From Limnohabitans sp. WS1 (GTDB taxonomy: Bacteria > Pseudomonadota > Gammaproteobacteria > Burkholderiales > Burkholderiaceae_C): 64,000 bases of DNA. Positions 35,450 to 44,517 of the stretch are shown here, in pieces; positions within the stretch are counted from its first letter, which is position 1, and each line of letters opens with the position of its first letter. The notes beneath the pieces are model-generated. The model saw only the letters and a program-made list of their open reading frames with translations, was not told where the DNA came from and did no database searches. The stretch covers positions 62,001 to 126,000 of the forward strand of contig NZ_NERU01000006.1 in assembly GCF_003063265.1 (NCBI RefSeq). Reading direction: 5' to 3'. The position numbers and the translations under genes are program-made.

Positions 35450-36767
35450 CGATGTTCACGGGCTGCCCCTGCACCACCGTGTGCGCAATCAAGCGCTCGT
35501 CGCCCAGCACGATCATGGCAAACAGCCACTCGGCCAGCGTCTCGGTTTGCGCGGTGCGCCGGGCCAGCAGGGGCGTGGCTTGGGGGTTGAGCACCACAAA
35601 GTCGGCTTCGCAGCCGGGCAGCAAGTTGCCCACTTTGCCGCCCAGGTCCAGCGCGGCGGCGGCACCTGCCGTGTGTTGCCACCACAGGTGTTCGGGTGCC
35701 AGGCTGATGCCCGGACGGCCCACCCTTTGCCGGGCCACGGTGTAGGCCGCGTGCATGGTGTGAAAGGGGCTGAAGCTGGTGCCTCCGCCCACGTCGCTGG
35801 CCAGGCCGTAACGCAGACCGGCTGCGTTCGAGGCGGTGTAGTCGAAGAAGCCGCTGCCCAAAAAAAGGTTGCTGGTGGGGCTGACGGCGGCTGTTGCGCC
35901 CACCTCGGCCATGCGTCTGCGGTCGGCATCGTCGAGGTAAATGCAATGTGCGTACACCGAGCGCTGGCGCAAAAGGCCTGCGCGGTCGTACACATCCAGA
36001 TAACTGCGGGCTTCGGGAAAGAGTTCGTGCACCCAGCGGATTTCATCCAGGTTTTCGGCCACATGCGACTGAATCCACACATCGGGGAACTGCTGCGCGA
36101 TCTCGCCCGCGCCGTGCAGTTGAGCCTGTGTGCTGGTGGGGGCAAAGCGCGGTGTGATGGCGTAGCCCAGGCGGTCCACGCCGTGCCAGCGGCGAATCAG
36201 GTCTTCCGTTTGGCGCAGGCTCAAGTCGGTGTCGGTGTCGCGCAGGCCGTCGGGGCTGTGGCGGTCTTGAAGCACCTTGCCGGTGATCATGCGCAGGTGG
36301 CGCTTTTGCGCCTCGGCCATGAACACATCCACCGACTCGGGGTGGGCGGTGGCAAAACACAGCGCGGTGGTCACACCGTGGCGCATCAGCTCGTCCATGA
36401 AAAACGCGGTCACTTCATGGGCGTAGGCGGGCTCTGAAAAATGCTTTTCGTGCGGGAAGGTGTAGTGCTCCAGCCAAGGCAGCAGCCCGTCGGCGGGCGA
36501 GCCGATCACATCGGTTTGCGGGTAATGGATGTGCAAATCGACAAAGCCCGGCGCGATGCACAGACCGGACCATTGGGTCACAGGCAGGTCGGGGAATTGC
36601 GGGGCGAGATCGCGGTAGGGGCCCATGGCCTGGATGCGCACGATGCCACCGGCCTCGCGGGCGGTGACCAGCAGGCCGTCGGTTTCGTGCTGGGCTTGCG
36701 GCTGTGTCGGGTCGGGAAACCACAGCAGGCCAGCTCGCCAGCCTTGGAAAAAGGAAGGAGAGGTCAT
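35445..36767 (-). CDS. guaD: Guanine deaminase
   Basis: A 440-residue amidohydrolase. Metal-ligand motif PGFVDLHIHYPQTDVIG (about residues 72-88) with the PQTD pattern typical of guanine deaminase, then SHVAENLDEI, YAHCIYL, PTSNLFLGSG and ASDVGGGTSFS. It converts guanine to xanthine with zinc. The next genes on the same strand upstream encode xanthine dehydrogenase, which uses the product. It is flanked on both sides by BIME clusters, and its TAG stop lies inside one. Confidence 0.92.
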   Translation of the reverse strand: MTSPSFFQGWRAGLLWFPDPTQPQAQHETDGLLVTAREAGGIVRIQAMGPYRDLAPQFPDLPVTQWSGLCIAPGFVDLHIHYPQTDVIGSPADGLLPWLEHYTFPHEKHFSEPAYAHEVTAFFMDELMRHGVTTALCFATAHPESVDVFMAEAQKRHLRMITGKVLQDRHSPDGLRDTDTDLSLRQTEDLIRRWHGVDRLGYAITPRFAPTSTQAQLHGAGEIAQQFPDVWIQSHVAENLDEIRWVHELFPEARSYLDVYDRAGLLRQRSVYAHCIYLDDADRRRMAEVGATAAVSPTSNLFLGSGFFDYTASNAAGLRYGLASDVGGGTSFSPFHTMHAAYTVARQRVGRPGISLAPEHLWWQHTAGAAAALDLGGKVGNLLPGCEADFVVLNPQATPLLARRTAQTETLAEWLFAMIVLGDERLIAHTVVQGQPVNIG

Positions 36768-36852
36768 GGGTTTAATAAGCTGGAATCAAACGGTCAAAGT
36801 TGTTGAAGATCGAAGCCACGGCCTCGACAGGGAGCTGCGCTCAGGCCACAAA

Positions 36853-36967
36853 TGTCGGAGCTGAAGCTCCGACCTGCGAGGACGGTCTCTTGTAGGTCGG
36901 TGGCTTTAGCCCCGACATGGACCGGTGCCAAGCCCACGAACGTCGGACCTGAAGGTGCCGACCTAAG
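36853..36967. repeat. BIME cluster, family 2, upstream of guanine deaminase
   Basis: Three family-2 elements: inverted 36853-36877 (TGTCGGAGCTGAAGCTCCGA), direct 36891-36917 (TGTAGGTCGGTGGCTTTAGC) and inverted 36941-36967. They fill the 251-base gap between guaD and xdhB, so the two purine genes are likely separated at the RNA level. Confidence 0.8.
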
Positions 36968-37018
36968 GGGTAATGTCTCCTGCATCATTGGGATCTGACC
37001 CCTCGTTCAAAAGCGTTG

Positions 37019-39310
37019 TCATGGGGCAAGGATAGCGCCCAGCACGCGCTCGGGGGTGGCGGGGGTGTCGAGGCGGATGGGGGCGTGGCCAGGGCGGGTG
37101 GCACCGATCGCGTCGCGCAGCGCTTCGAAAACGCTGATGGCGAGCATGAAGGGCGGCTCGCCCACGGCCTTGCTGCCGCCCACGTTGTCTTCACGGTTGG
37201 CTTCGTGCCACAGGTCGATGTTGAGTTGCGCGGGCATGTCGGCGGCGGTGGGGATTTTGTAGGTGCTGGCGCCCTTGGTGAGCAGCTCGCCTTGGGCGTT
37301 CCAGACCAGCTCTTCGGTGGTGAGCCAGCCCAGGCCTTGGGCGAAGCCGCCTTCGATCTGGCCGATGTCGATTTCCGGGTGCAGCGAATGGCCCACGTCG
37401 TGCAGGATGTCGGTGCGCAGCACGCGGTATTCGCCCGTCAGCGTGTCGATGGCCACTTCGCTGCACGCTGCCCCATAGGCAAAGTAATAGAACGGCCTGC
37501 CGGTCAGGGTGCTGCGGTCGTAGTGGATTTTGGGCGTGGCGTAAAAGCCGTCGCTCCACAGCTGCACGCGCTGGCCATAGGCGTGTTGCACGGCCTCGGT
37601 GAAGCTGCGCTGGCGCAGGGGTGTGATGACTTGGCCGTTTTCAAAACGCACCTCGTCTGCCGAGCAAGCATCGGCTTTGGCGATACAGGCAGCGATGTTG
37701 TGGCGCACCTGCAGCGCAGCATTTTCGGCGGCGCGGCCATTGAGGTCGGTGCCGCTGGACGCCGCCGTGGCGCTGGCGTTGGCCACTTGGTCGGTGTCGC
37801 TGGCGCTGGCTTGCACTTGAGCTGCGGGCAAGCCCAACACACGGGCCACCAAGCCACACACCTTGGTGTGCAGGCCTTGTCCCATTTCGGTGCCGCCGTG
37901 GTTCACGCGAACGCTGCCGTCGGTGTAGACCGAAACCACCGCCCCGGCCTGGTTGAACTGCGTGGCGGTGAAGCTGATGCCGAACTTGACTGGCGACAGC
38001 GCCAGGCCTTTTTTGATCACTCTGTGCTGGGCGTTCCAGTCGGTGATGCTTTGCCGCCGCGCACGGTAGTTGCAGCGCTCGGCCAGTTGTGTCATCAGCG
38101 GGTGCAGGATGTTGTCTTCGACCTTCATGCCGTAGGGCGTGGTGTCTCGTTCGCCCATACCGTACAGGTTGGCCAAGCGCACATCGAGCGCGTCCAGCCC
38201 CAAGTGCCTGGCGATGTCACCCATGACGGTTTCGATCAACAGCACGCCCTGCGGCCCGCCAAAACCGCGAAACGCGGTGTGGCTTTGGGTGTGGGTTTTG
38301 CAGCGGTGCGAGGTGATGTGCAGGTCGCTCAAGAAGTAAGCGTTGTCGGTGTGGAAAATCGCCCGGTCGGCCACCGGGCCGCTCAGGTCGGCGCTGTGAC
38401 CGCAATGGACCAGTTGCACCGAATCGAGCCCCAGCACGCGGCCATCTGCATCAAAGCCCACTTGCCAGTCGTGGCTGAAGGGGTGACGTTTGCCGGTGAT
38501 CAGGATGTCGTCGCCTCGGTCCAGCCGCATCTTGACCGGTCGACCGAACTTGTGCGCGGCTAGCGCCGCCCACACAGCCAAATGCCCGGCCTGCGTTTCT
38601 TTGCCGCCAAAGCCGCCGCCCATGCGCCGGCACACCACCCGCACCTGCGACAGCGGGATGTGCAGCGCATGCGCCACCCAGTGCTGCACCTCGCCGGGGT
38701 GCTGCGTGCCGCTGTGGATCAGCCATTGACCGTTGTCTTGCGGAATTGCATAGGCGATCTGGCTTTCCAAATAAAAGTGTTCTTGTCCGCCGATCTCCAG
38801 CGAACCTTGCAGGCGGTGCGGGGCTTGGTCCAGCCCCTGCGCCGCATCGCCGCGCTGCACCGTGACTTGGGGCAACACAAAGCTGCCCGCTTGCAGGGCC
38901 TCGCGGGCATGCAGCAGCGGTGGTTCTTGTGTGGTTTGCAGCCGCATCTGGCGGGCGGCTTGCCGTGCTTGCGTGTGGCTGTGCCCCACCACCAAGCCCA
39001 TCACCTGGCCCACATGCATGAGCTGCGGCCCGGCAAAAATGGTTTCGTCGTGCACAAAGGTCGCCAGCAGTGGGTCACCGGGAATGTCTTGCGTGGTGAC
39101 CACCCCTGCCACACCGGGCGCGGCCAGCACCGGCTGCAAGTCCATGGCGATCAGTTGGGCATTGGCCAAGGGGCTCATCAGCGGCGCGGCGTGCAGCGTG
39201 CCTTCTACCAAGGGCAGGTCGTCGATGTAGCTGGCGCGGCCTTGCACTTGTGCGGTGGCGCTTTCGTGGAAGCGGTGGGTGCTGCTTTGGGTGTTGGATG
39301 GCGTGTTCAT
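37019..39310 (-). CDS. xdhB: Xanthine dehydrogenase molybdopterin-binding subunit
   Basis: A 763-residue subunit with molybdopterin loops (MGGGFGGKE, FRGFGGPQG) and the catalytic glutamate in GGSKAVGEPPF (about Glu718). It hydroxylates hypoxanthine and xanthine to urate. The ATG at 39310 overlaps the xdhA stop by 4 bases; upstream residues in this frame are antisense-like and excluded. Unlike many clusters, no xdhC follows; the only XdhC-type gene in the window is at 830-1906. Confidence 0.94.
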   Translation of the reverse strand: MNTPSNTQSSTHRFHESATAQVQGRASYIDDLPLVEGTLHAAPLMSPLANAQLIAMDLQPVLAAPGVAGVVTTQDIPGDPLLATFVHDETIFAGPQLMHVGQVMGLVVGHSHTQARQAARQMRLQTTQEPPLLHAREALQAGSFVLPQVTVQRGDAAQGLDQAPHRLQGSLEIGGQEHFYLESQIAYAIPQDNGQWLIHSGTQHPGEVQHWVAHALHIPLSQVRVVCRRMGGGFGGKETQAGHLAVWAALAAHKFGRPVKMRLDRGDDILITGKRHPFSHDWQVGFDADGRVLGLDSVQLVHCGHSADLSGPVADRAIFHTDNAYFLSDLHITSHRCKTHTQSHTAFRGFGGPQGVLLIETVMGDIARHLGLDALDVRLANLYGMGERDTTPYGMKVEDNILHPLMTQLAERCNYRARRQSITDWNAQHRVIKKGLALSPVKFGISFTATQFNQAGAVVSVYTDGSVRVNHGGTEMGQGLHTKVCGLVARVLGLPAAQVQASASDTDQVANASATAASSGTDLNGRAAENAALQVRHNIAACIAKADACSADEVRFENGQVITPLRQRSFTEAVQHAYGQRVQLWSDGFYATPKIHYDRSTLTGRPFYYFAYGAACSEVAIDTLTGEYRVLRTDILHDVGHSLHPEIDIGQIEGGFAQGLGWLTTEELVWNAQGELLTKGASTYKIPTAADMPAQLNIDLWHEANREDNVGGSKAVGEPPFMLAISVFEALRDAIGATRPGHAPIRLDTPATPERVLGAILAP

Positions 39311-40785
39311 GCGAGTGCCTCCAGTCGAATGGTCTTGTACCCTGTGCTCTCCAGCCAGGCGCGGCGCAGCAGTTGGCCCAAGATGGTTCTGCGGTAATCG
39401 GCGCTGGCGCGCAAATCGCTGAGCGGTGAAAACTCTTGTGCGATGGCTTGTTGTGCCGCTGCCAGAGTGGCTTCGTTCCAAGGCTGGCCGATCAGCGCGG
39501 CCTCGGTCTGCACCGCCCGTGCGGGCGTGGCGGCCACACCGCCTGCGCCGATGCGTGCTGCGGTGATGTGCCCATCTTGCACATGCAGCTGCACCGCCAA
39601 GCACACGGCCGAGATGTCGTCTTCTTGCCGTTTGGACACCTTGTAAGCGCCCAGCCATTCGCCGGGGGCAGGGCGGGGGACCGCCACCCAGGCCAGCACC
39701 TCGTCCGGGGCCAGCAGGCTTTGGCGGTAGCCGGTGTAGAACTGGTCCAGTGGCACATGGCGGTGCACAACTCGCCCTTTTCTCGAAGCCATCAGCACCA
39801 ACTGCGCGCCCAGCGCGATCAAGAGCGGCATGCTGTCGCCGATCGGCGAGCCGTTGGCCACGTTGCCGCCCAGCGTGCCCGACTGGCGCACCGGCCAGCC
39901 CGCAAAGCGTTCACCAAAGGGCGCTATCACGGGACGGTCGGCGGCCAGCGCCTCAAACGCGTCTTGCAAATTCACGGCTGCGCCAATGGCGATGTGCTGT
40001 GGGTAACGCTCCACCCGTCGCAGCTCGGCCACGCGGGTCAGGTCAATGATCTGCGGCATGCGGCGCAGGCCCTGGGTGATCCACAACCCGGCGTCGGTGG
40101 CTCCGGCGATCAATTGCGCTTGAGGGTGCTGGGCGCGGGCTTGCAGCAAAGCGTGCAAGGTGCTGGGGCGCAGGTAATCGCCAGTGGTTTGGGGGTAGGC
40201 CGCTAGCTGGTGCAGCGCCGCCACGATGGGCGTCTCATCCACGGCCTGCGCGGCATCGGCTTGCAAGCTGCACGCCGCCTGCACGATGGGCCGGTAGCCG
40301 GTGCAGCGGCACAGATTGCCCGACAAGGCCTCATGGGCGCGGTGCCTGTCCACGGCTTGGCCTTGGGCCACCGTGCGCTGGTACAGCGCAAACAGGCTCA
40401 TCACAAAACCCGGCGTGCAAAAGCCGCACTGCGAGCCATGGCACGCGACCATGGCTTGCTGCACCGGGTGCAGCGTGCCGTCTGCTTGCGCCAGATCGGC
40501 GGCAGTCCAAAGCGCCAGGCCGTCCATCGCGTGCGCGGGCTTGATGCAGCTGTTGACGGTGCGGTACTGCAAGCGCCCGTTCACGGCTTCTGCAACCACC
40601 ACGGTGCAAGCCCCGCAGTCGCCCGCAGCGCAGCCCTCTTTGGTGGCCGTCAGGCGCAGGTCTTCGCGCAGCAGATCCAGCAGGGTGCGGTCGGGGGGGA
40701 TGTGATGGCGCGCAACCACAGCATCGCGGTGCCAAAAGCGCAGGGGCGTTTCAGTAACTGGGTGAAGAGTTCGGTTCATGGGCAT
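39307..40785 (-). CDS. xdhA: Xanthine dehydrogenase small subunit (2Fe-2S and FAD)
   Basis: A 492-residue subunit: two [2Fe-2S] domains (CAAGDCGACTVV, then CGFCTPGFVMS and LCRCTGYRP) followed by an FAD domain (LIAGATDAGLW, GTLGGNVANGSPIGDSMP) and the CO-dehydrogenase-flavoprotein C-terminal domain. It delivers electrons from the molybdenum site to NAD+. It starts at 40785 or 40779; no strong Shine-Dalgarno separates these. Confidence 0.94.
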   Translation of the reverse strand: MPMNRTLHPVTETPLRFWHRDAVVARHHIPPDRTLLDLLREDLRLTATKEGCAAGDCGACTVVVAEAVNGRLQYRTVNSCIKPAHAMDGLALWTAADLAQADGTLHPVQQAMVACHGSQCGFCTPGFVMSLFALYQRTVAQGQAVDRHRAHEALSGNLCRCTGYRPIVQAACSLQADAAQAVDETPIVAALHQLAAYPQTTGDYLRPSTLHALLQARAQHPQAQLIAGATDAGLWITQGLRRMPQIIDLTRVAELRRVERYPQHIAIGAAVNLQDAFEALAADRPVIAPFGERFAGWPVRQSGTLGGNVANGSPIGDSMPLLIALGAQLVLMASRKGRVVHRHVPLDQFYTGYRQSLLAPDEVLAWVAVPRPAPGEWLGAYKVSKRQEDDISAVCLAVQLHVQDGHITAARIGAGGVAATPARAVQTEAALIGQPWNEATLAAAQQAIAQEFSPLSDLRASADYRRTILGQLLRRAWLESTGYKTIRLEALA

Positions 40786-41003
40786 CGTCCAAGGAGTGCT
40801 GCATGCTAGACCAAACCCTTTGGGGTGCTATGCCCAAATCGTGATACAAGCTATGGGGTTTTGGGTATGGGTTGGGTACGTTCTTGCCATACAGCCGAAG
40901 CAAGTCAATCATGATCTCAGCTATGGAGTGCGGAACTTGGGGTTCGGTACGTGTGAGGGAACGCGTGTTTTGATGGGGAAACACCCTAGAATCGCCCCTT
41001 GTC

Positions 41004-41996
41004 ATGAAAAAAAATCCATCACTAGCTGCAATAAACACTGAACATGGGATCGGCTCAATGCCTAAAGCGGTGTCACTTTTTTCTGGTTGTGGTGGTTCTG
41101 ACGCGGGTGTAACCGCTGCTGGCTTTGATGTGGTTATGGCTAACGATGTGTTGGCATATGCGAGAGATGTCTATCTCTCCAACCACCCAGAAACTGACTA
41201 TGTGTTGGGTGATGTTGCTCAAATCGAGAGTTTTCCAGGAGCTCAACTGCTTGTTGGCTGCTACCCTTGCCAAGGCTTCAGCCAAGGGGGTGTCAGAGAC
41301 CCAGGTCGGAAAATCAATACCTTGTATTTGGAGTTCGCGCGAGCACTGACTCAAATTAAGCCAAAAGCATTTATTGTTGAGAACGTCTCGGGTATGGTTC
41401 GAAAAAATTTCAGCCATTTGCTGACTGACCAAATTAAAGTTTTTAGCGAGGCAGGTTATTCGGTCAAATACCAAGTGCTTAACGCTGCTGATTATGGGGT
41501 AGCTCAAGAGCGGAAACGTATTTTTATCGTAGGCACCCGTTCTGACCTTGGCATTGAATACCAATTCCCAGCGCCTACTCACGCACCAGATGCACGGACC
41601 ACTATTGCCCAAGCTTTACATGGAATGGAAGAATGGCCAGAGGGCGAGTTTTATGACCGTGAATTTCACTGGTACTACCTCAGCCGGGATCGCCGTCGCG
41701 ACTGGCATGAGGTTAGCAAAACTATTGTAGCAAATCCAAGGCATATGCCGCTGCACCCGATGAGCCCAAAGCTCATCAAGCGTGAGCATAATGTTTGGGA
41801 GTTTGAGCATGACGATGCTCGGAAACGCCGCTTCAGCTACAAAGAAGCTGCGAGATTGCAAGGGTTTGTGCCAGGTATGATTTTCCCAGACACCCCGGCG
41901 GGCAGTTTGGACATGCGCTACAAAGTGGTGGGAAATGCTGTACCACCACCTTTGTTTGAAGCCGTTGCCAAAGCCCTACCTGATGTATGGGACTGA
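41004..41996 (+). CDS. DNA (cytosine-5-)-methyltransferase
   Basis: A 330-residue C5-cytosine methyltransferase with the ordered motifs: I FSGCGG (26-31), IV GCYPCQGFS with catalytic Cys89, VI VENVSGM (125-131), VIII QERKRIF (169-175), X GNAVPP (310-315). The target-recognition region (about 180-270) is of Dcm-like size. The start at 41004 or 41058 (MPKAVSLF) is uncertain. Base composition is A+T-richer than the flanks. It ends 4 bases from the end of the putative nuclease gene on the other strand, a restriction-modification-like layout. Confidence 0.93.
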   Translation: MKKNPSLAAINTEHGIGSMPKAVSLFSGCGGSDAGVTAAGFDVVMANDVLAYARDVYLSNHPETDYVLGDVAQIESFPGAQLLVGCYPCQGFSQGGVRDPGRKINTLYLEFARALTQIKPKAFIVENVSGMVRKNFSHLLTDQIKVFSEAGYSVKYQVLNAADYGVAQERKRIFIVGTRSDLGIEYQFPAPTHAPDARTTIAQALHGMEEWPEGEFYDREFHWYYLSRDRRRDWHEVSKTIVANPRHMPLHPMSPKLIKREHNVWEFEHDDARKRRFSYKEAARLQGFVPGMIFPDTPAGSLDMRYKVVGNAVPPPLFEAVAKALPDVWD

Positions 41997-42000
41997 CCTT

Positions 42001-42984
42001 TCACGTTGCCAAAGCCATTTGTATTTTGGTAGGTTCCTGCACAAAAGGCCAGTCGGGAATTCCGTTCCAAGATTGAGTTTCACGGAATAAATGCAGGATT
42101 CGGGCACGGTCGATCACCACTGTTCGTAAGACGTGTGAAGCACGTTGCCAAGCTGTATCGTTGCGGTGTAAGTCGTGCGGTACAAAACAGTAGGCTGCAG
42201 CTGGATGCTGAACATGAATCCGAGCCCCCACCGAAGCCTGTGTTACGCTGAGTTGTTTATATTCCCAGTCCTTTGGCGAACAAGCACATTGTCCAAATAT
42301 GACTGGCAAGTTGCCTCGTTGATCACCCATTTTCATCCAGGCCACCAAGTCAATGCCACCATCTCCAGTGTTCCTTGTGTCGTCATCGTCGGCATTGGGT
42401 ATTAAGGTTGCTTGTATATCGTTTGAAAGGGCTTCCAATTTCGCTTTAAGTGTCCCTTTGTATGACCCTGGCAATCTTTGATGTGCCCCAAATGGTCTGA
42501 CTTCCCAATGCGAACTTAAGGAGCGTTGTAACCAGTGAAACGATATTTCCTCAAATGCACTGGTGATTTCGCCACTTCGCGTTTTTTCACACAAACGCAA
42601 AGATGATGCAATGAGCAGGGCGACGTATAAACGATGTTCTGGATTGGTCTCATCGAATTTACTGGTGAGCACTGCGCCTTCGAGATGAAATGGCCAACTT
42701 GCCCATGATTGGGTGCGAGCTTGCAAGCGTCGATAAATATCATCCCAATGCTTCGCTATTTGGTCATCCAGCACCTCAGGGTCGGCTTTCACCCCCTCCA
42801 TGTCTTCATCATCTGATTGAAAATCGGCTTGGGTGTCAAATGCCTCTTGAGTGTAAGTTTGAATATTGGCACTGGACACGCAACCATTTTGACTGCACAG
42901 GCAAAGCAGCTCAACGTAATCCGCCCATAAAAAGTCATATCCCCAACTCGGAACACGATCCAAATTTTTGAAGAGAGCGGGCAT
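42001..42984 (-). CDS. Putative PD-(D/E)XK-type nuclease of the methyltransferase island
   Basis: A 327-residue protein without a clear named family. Its centre has GDGGIDLVAW (residues 207-216, Asp212) followed by VIFGQCACSPKDWEYK (228-243). This D...Q-x...W-x-x-K pattern resembles the GxD...QCA...W..K core of restriction-endonuclease-like proteins; the lysine would come from the WEYK segment. The N-terminal part is acidic and helical. It starts one base after the ParB-like stop, with GGAAGG just before, so the two are translation-coupled. Lower G+C than the flanks. Nuclease activity is inferred. Confidence 0.6.
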   Translation of the reverse strand: MPALFKNLDRVPSWGYDFLWADYVELLCLCSQNGCVSSANIQTYTQEAFDTQADFQSDDEDMEGVKADPEVLDDQIAKHWDDIYRRLQARTQSWASWPFHLEGAVLTSKFDETNPEHRLYVALLIASSLRLCEKTRSGEITSAFEEISFHWLQRSLSSHWEVRPFGAHQRLPGSYKGTLKAKLEALSNDIQATLIPNADDDDTRNTGDGGIDLVAWMKMGDQRGNLPVIFGQCACSPKDWEYKQLSVTQASVGARIHVQHPAAAYCFVPHDLHRNDTAWQRASHVLRTVVIDRARILHLFRETQSWNGIPDWPFVQEPTKIQMALAT

Positions 42985-42985
42985 T

Positions 42986-44116
42986 TCAATAACCTTCCGC
43001 TTGTCTGGCTGTTTTCTTAATTTCTTTTTGAATAAGAAGCTGAAGATTTTCTGCGTTATCGATGATTCGTTCGACTTGCTTTAAATGTCCTGTGTCAGGA
43101 ACCAATGATGATCCTAATAAGCCAATACAGTCGGCAATAGCCCGCTCTGCTGCTGATAAGCGTTGTTCAAAAGCTTCACCAGGACCACTCGTGAAAACAT
43201 AGGCTTGTTCCAAGTTATTGGATTTGCGAAGTTCTAGGACAGCCCTCTCAGATGCAACAACGGCAGCCAGTTGTTTTAGGCGACGCGATTCACCCAACAC
43301 CGTTTCGCCGCTTTGGTCTTGAACAAACATCCAAGCCAATAATTCTTTGGCGTGACCATCATTAACGGACTTCACTGTGACAGCATCACGTCCAGGCAGC
43401 TCAAGAAATTTCACAATGTCGGCGTAGGACAAGGCCGTACTCAATAGTGAAAAACTAATGTCTTCTTCACCAATTTTTTGAAGACCGTAAAAATCGGTAT
43501 CTCTTGCGCGGTCGTATAAATTCAATGCTGTTAGCAACTGCGCCACGTAATCACGACGACTGCCAATATCTCTTGCAACCGCACGCAATTGCTCTTGCAA
43601 ATCCAGATCATCGTAAAAATTTCGAATCAAATCGGCTAAATACCGTGCTTTGGCCAGTGGACCCCAACGACGTGGGCCAGAGATATGACGGAACCCTAGG
43701 TATTTGAGAACATCCTTGCGGGCAGAAAATACAAAACAAGGTACTTCGCTTGGGATGCTGATTGCGTTGTCCTTGATGTCACGAAGACTAGGCGGCAGTG
43801 AGTCATTCGAAACCAATCCAGATAGCACGCGCAATGCCGCCAAGCGCCGATTGCCTTCCACCACGATGAATCGGCCCGGTGCCTCCAAATTGGCTGTAAT
43901 TAACAAAGGCTCACCCGGGAAATATCCTTGCTGCCCGATGGAGCCCATCAGCTCTTCAATGTTTTCTTCTCGGAGCATCCGCGCTGTGGCTTGCTCATCG
44001 GTGCTCCCACTACCGCTCGCAATGTCAAAAAAACGAGGGTTTTGAGGGTCAAAGTCAAGATCCTTGATTGCTACGGTTTCCGGCGAACGGGTGGTTGGAG
44101 CGGAAGTTTTTTTCAT
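42986..44116 (-). CDS. ParB/Srx-like N-terminal domain protein
   Basis: A 376-residue protein with the ParB/Srx fold: DPQNPRFF near residue 24, GEPLLIT (68-74) and the GNRRLAALR box (88-96). It has no chromosome-partition partner (no parA), and is followed by a putative nuclease gene and a methyltransferase on the other strand. ParB-like domains bind or hydrolyse nucleotides and can act as nucleases. The C-terminal two thirds are helical. A defence or modification role is inferred from the neighbours. Confidence 0.8.
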   Translation of the reverse strand: MKKTSAPTTRSPETVAIKDLDFDPQNPRFFDIASGSGSTDEQATARMLREENIEELMGSIGQQGYFPGEPLLITANLEAPGRFIVVEGNRRLAALRVLSGLVSNDSLPPSLRDIKDNAISIPSEVPCFVFSARKDVLKYLGFRHISGPRRWGPLAKARYLADLIRNFYDDLDLQEQLRAVARDIGSRRDYVAQLLTALNLYDRARDTDFYGLQKIGEEDISFSLLSTALSYADIVKFLELPGRDAVTVKSVNDGHAKELLAWMFVQDQSGETVLGESRRLKQLAAVVASERAVLELRKSNNLEQAYVFTSGPGEAFEQRLSAAERAIADCIGLLGSSLVPDTGHLKQVERIIDNAENLQLLIQKEIKKTARQAEGY

Positions 44117-44517
44117 AAATGAGTCCCTTAAGCAGGAGCAACATCAGCAAATGGTGCATTGTGCTGGTGGAATTTGTGGATCAACAAATTGATCATAAGT
44201 CAATAGAACTTATTTCCTGCAGTCACAGCGTGTGTCGTTAAGCTAAAAATTTTAGCTTTGTCAATTGCGCAGACGGTGTCTGCGCAATTGACAAAGTAAG
44301 GGACTTCTTCGGCTCATGTCGCGACAAGTGCTGGTGTTACATTCGCCTGCAATCCATCGAAGTCCCGGGTTGACCACGGGGTAGACCAACACTGAAAAAA
44401 ACACAGAGACAAAGGCATGGGTGTGATCGATTCATTAGCACGTACGGCATTCAAAAGTTTCGTGGTTAACCCTGAAATGCGCGTGCATCAAACCATAAGC
44501 TGTATCGGGAATCTGAT
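44117..44517. other. A+T-rich intergenic region with two palindromes
   Basis: This 401-base gap separates the ParB-like gene from the LysR gene. It holds the palindromes listed separately at 44241-44296 and a short 34-codon ORF at 44417-44521. No longer ORF or recognised RNA gene is seen. The upstream 120 bases are A+T-rich with several runs (AATTTGTGGATCAACAAATT-like symmetry around 44170-44190). Confidence 0.5.
44241..44296. repeat. Paired palindromes: 17-bp and 41-bp hairpins
   Basis: AGCTAAAA-A-TTTTAGCT (44241-44257) abuts a perfect 19-bp inverted repeat, CTTTGTCAATTGCGCAGAC at 44256-44274 with its complement at 44278-44296 and a 3-base loop. The two palindromes share two bases. No T run follows, so a simple terminator is unlikely. 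Confidence 0.85.

Noticed and set aside
35364..36437. A 357-codon plus-strand reading opposite guanine deaminase
   Set aside because: It is a shadow of guaD and begins inside the BIME cluster.
37016..38563. A 515-codon plus-strand reading opposite xdhB
   Set aside because: It mirrors xdhB; no recognisable motif or ribosome-binding site.
40786..41003. Possible attachment site or tRNA at the left edge of the methyltransferase island
   Set aside because: No tRNA-like fold or convincing direct repeat matching the right edge was found; the shared AAGTCAAT octamer is too short.
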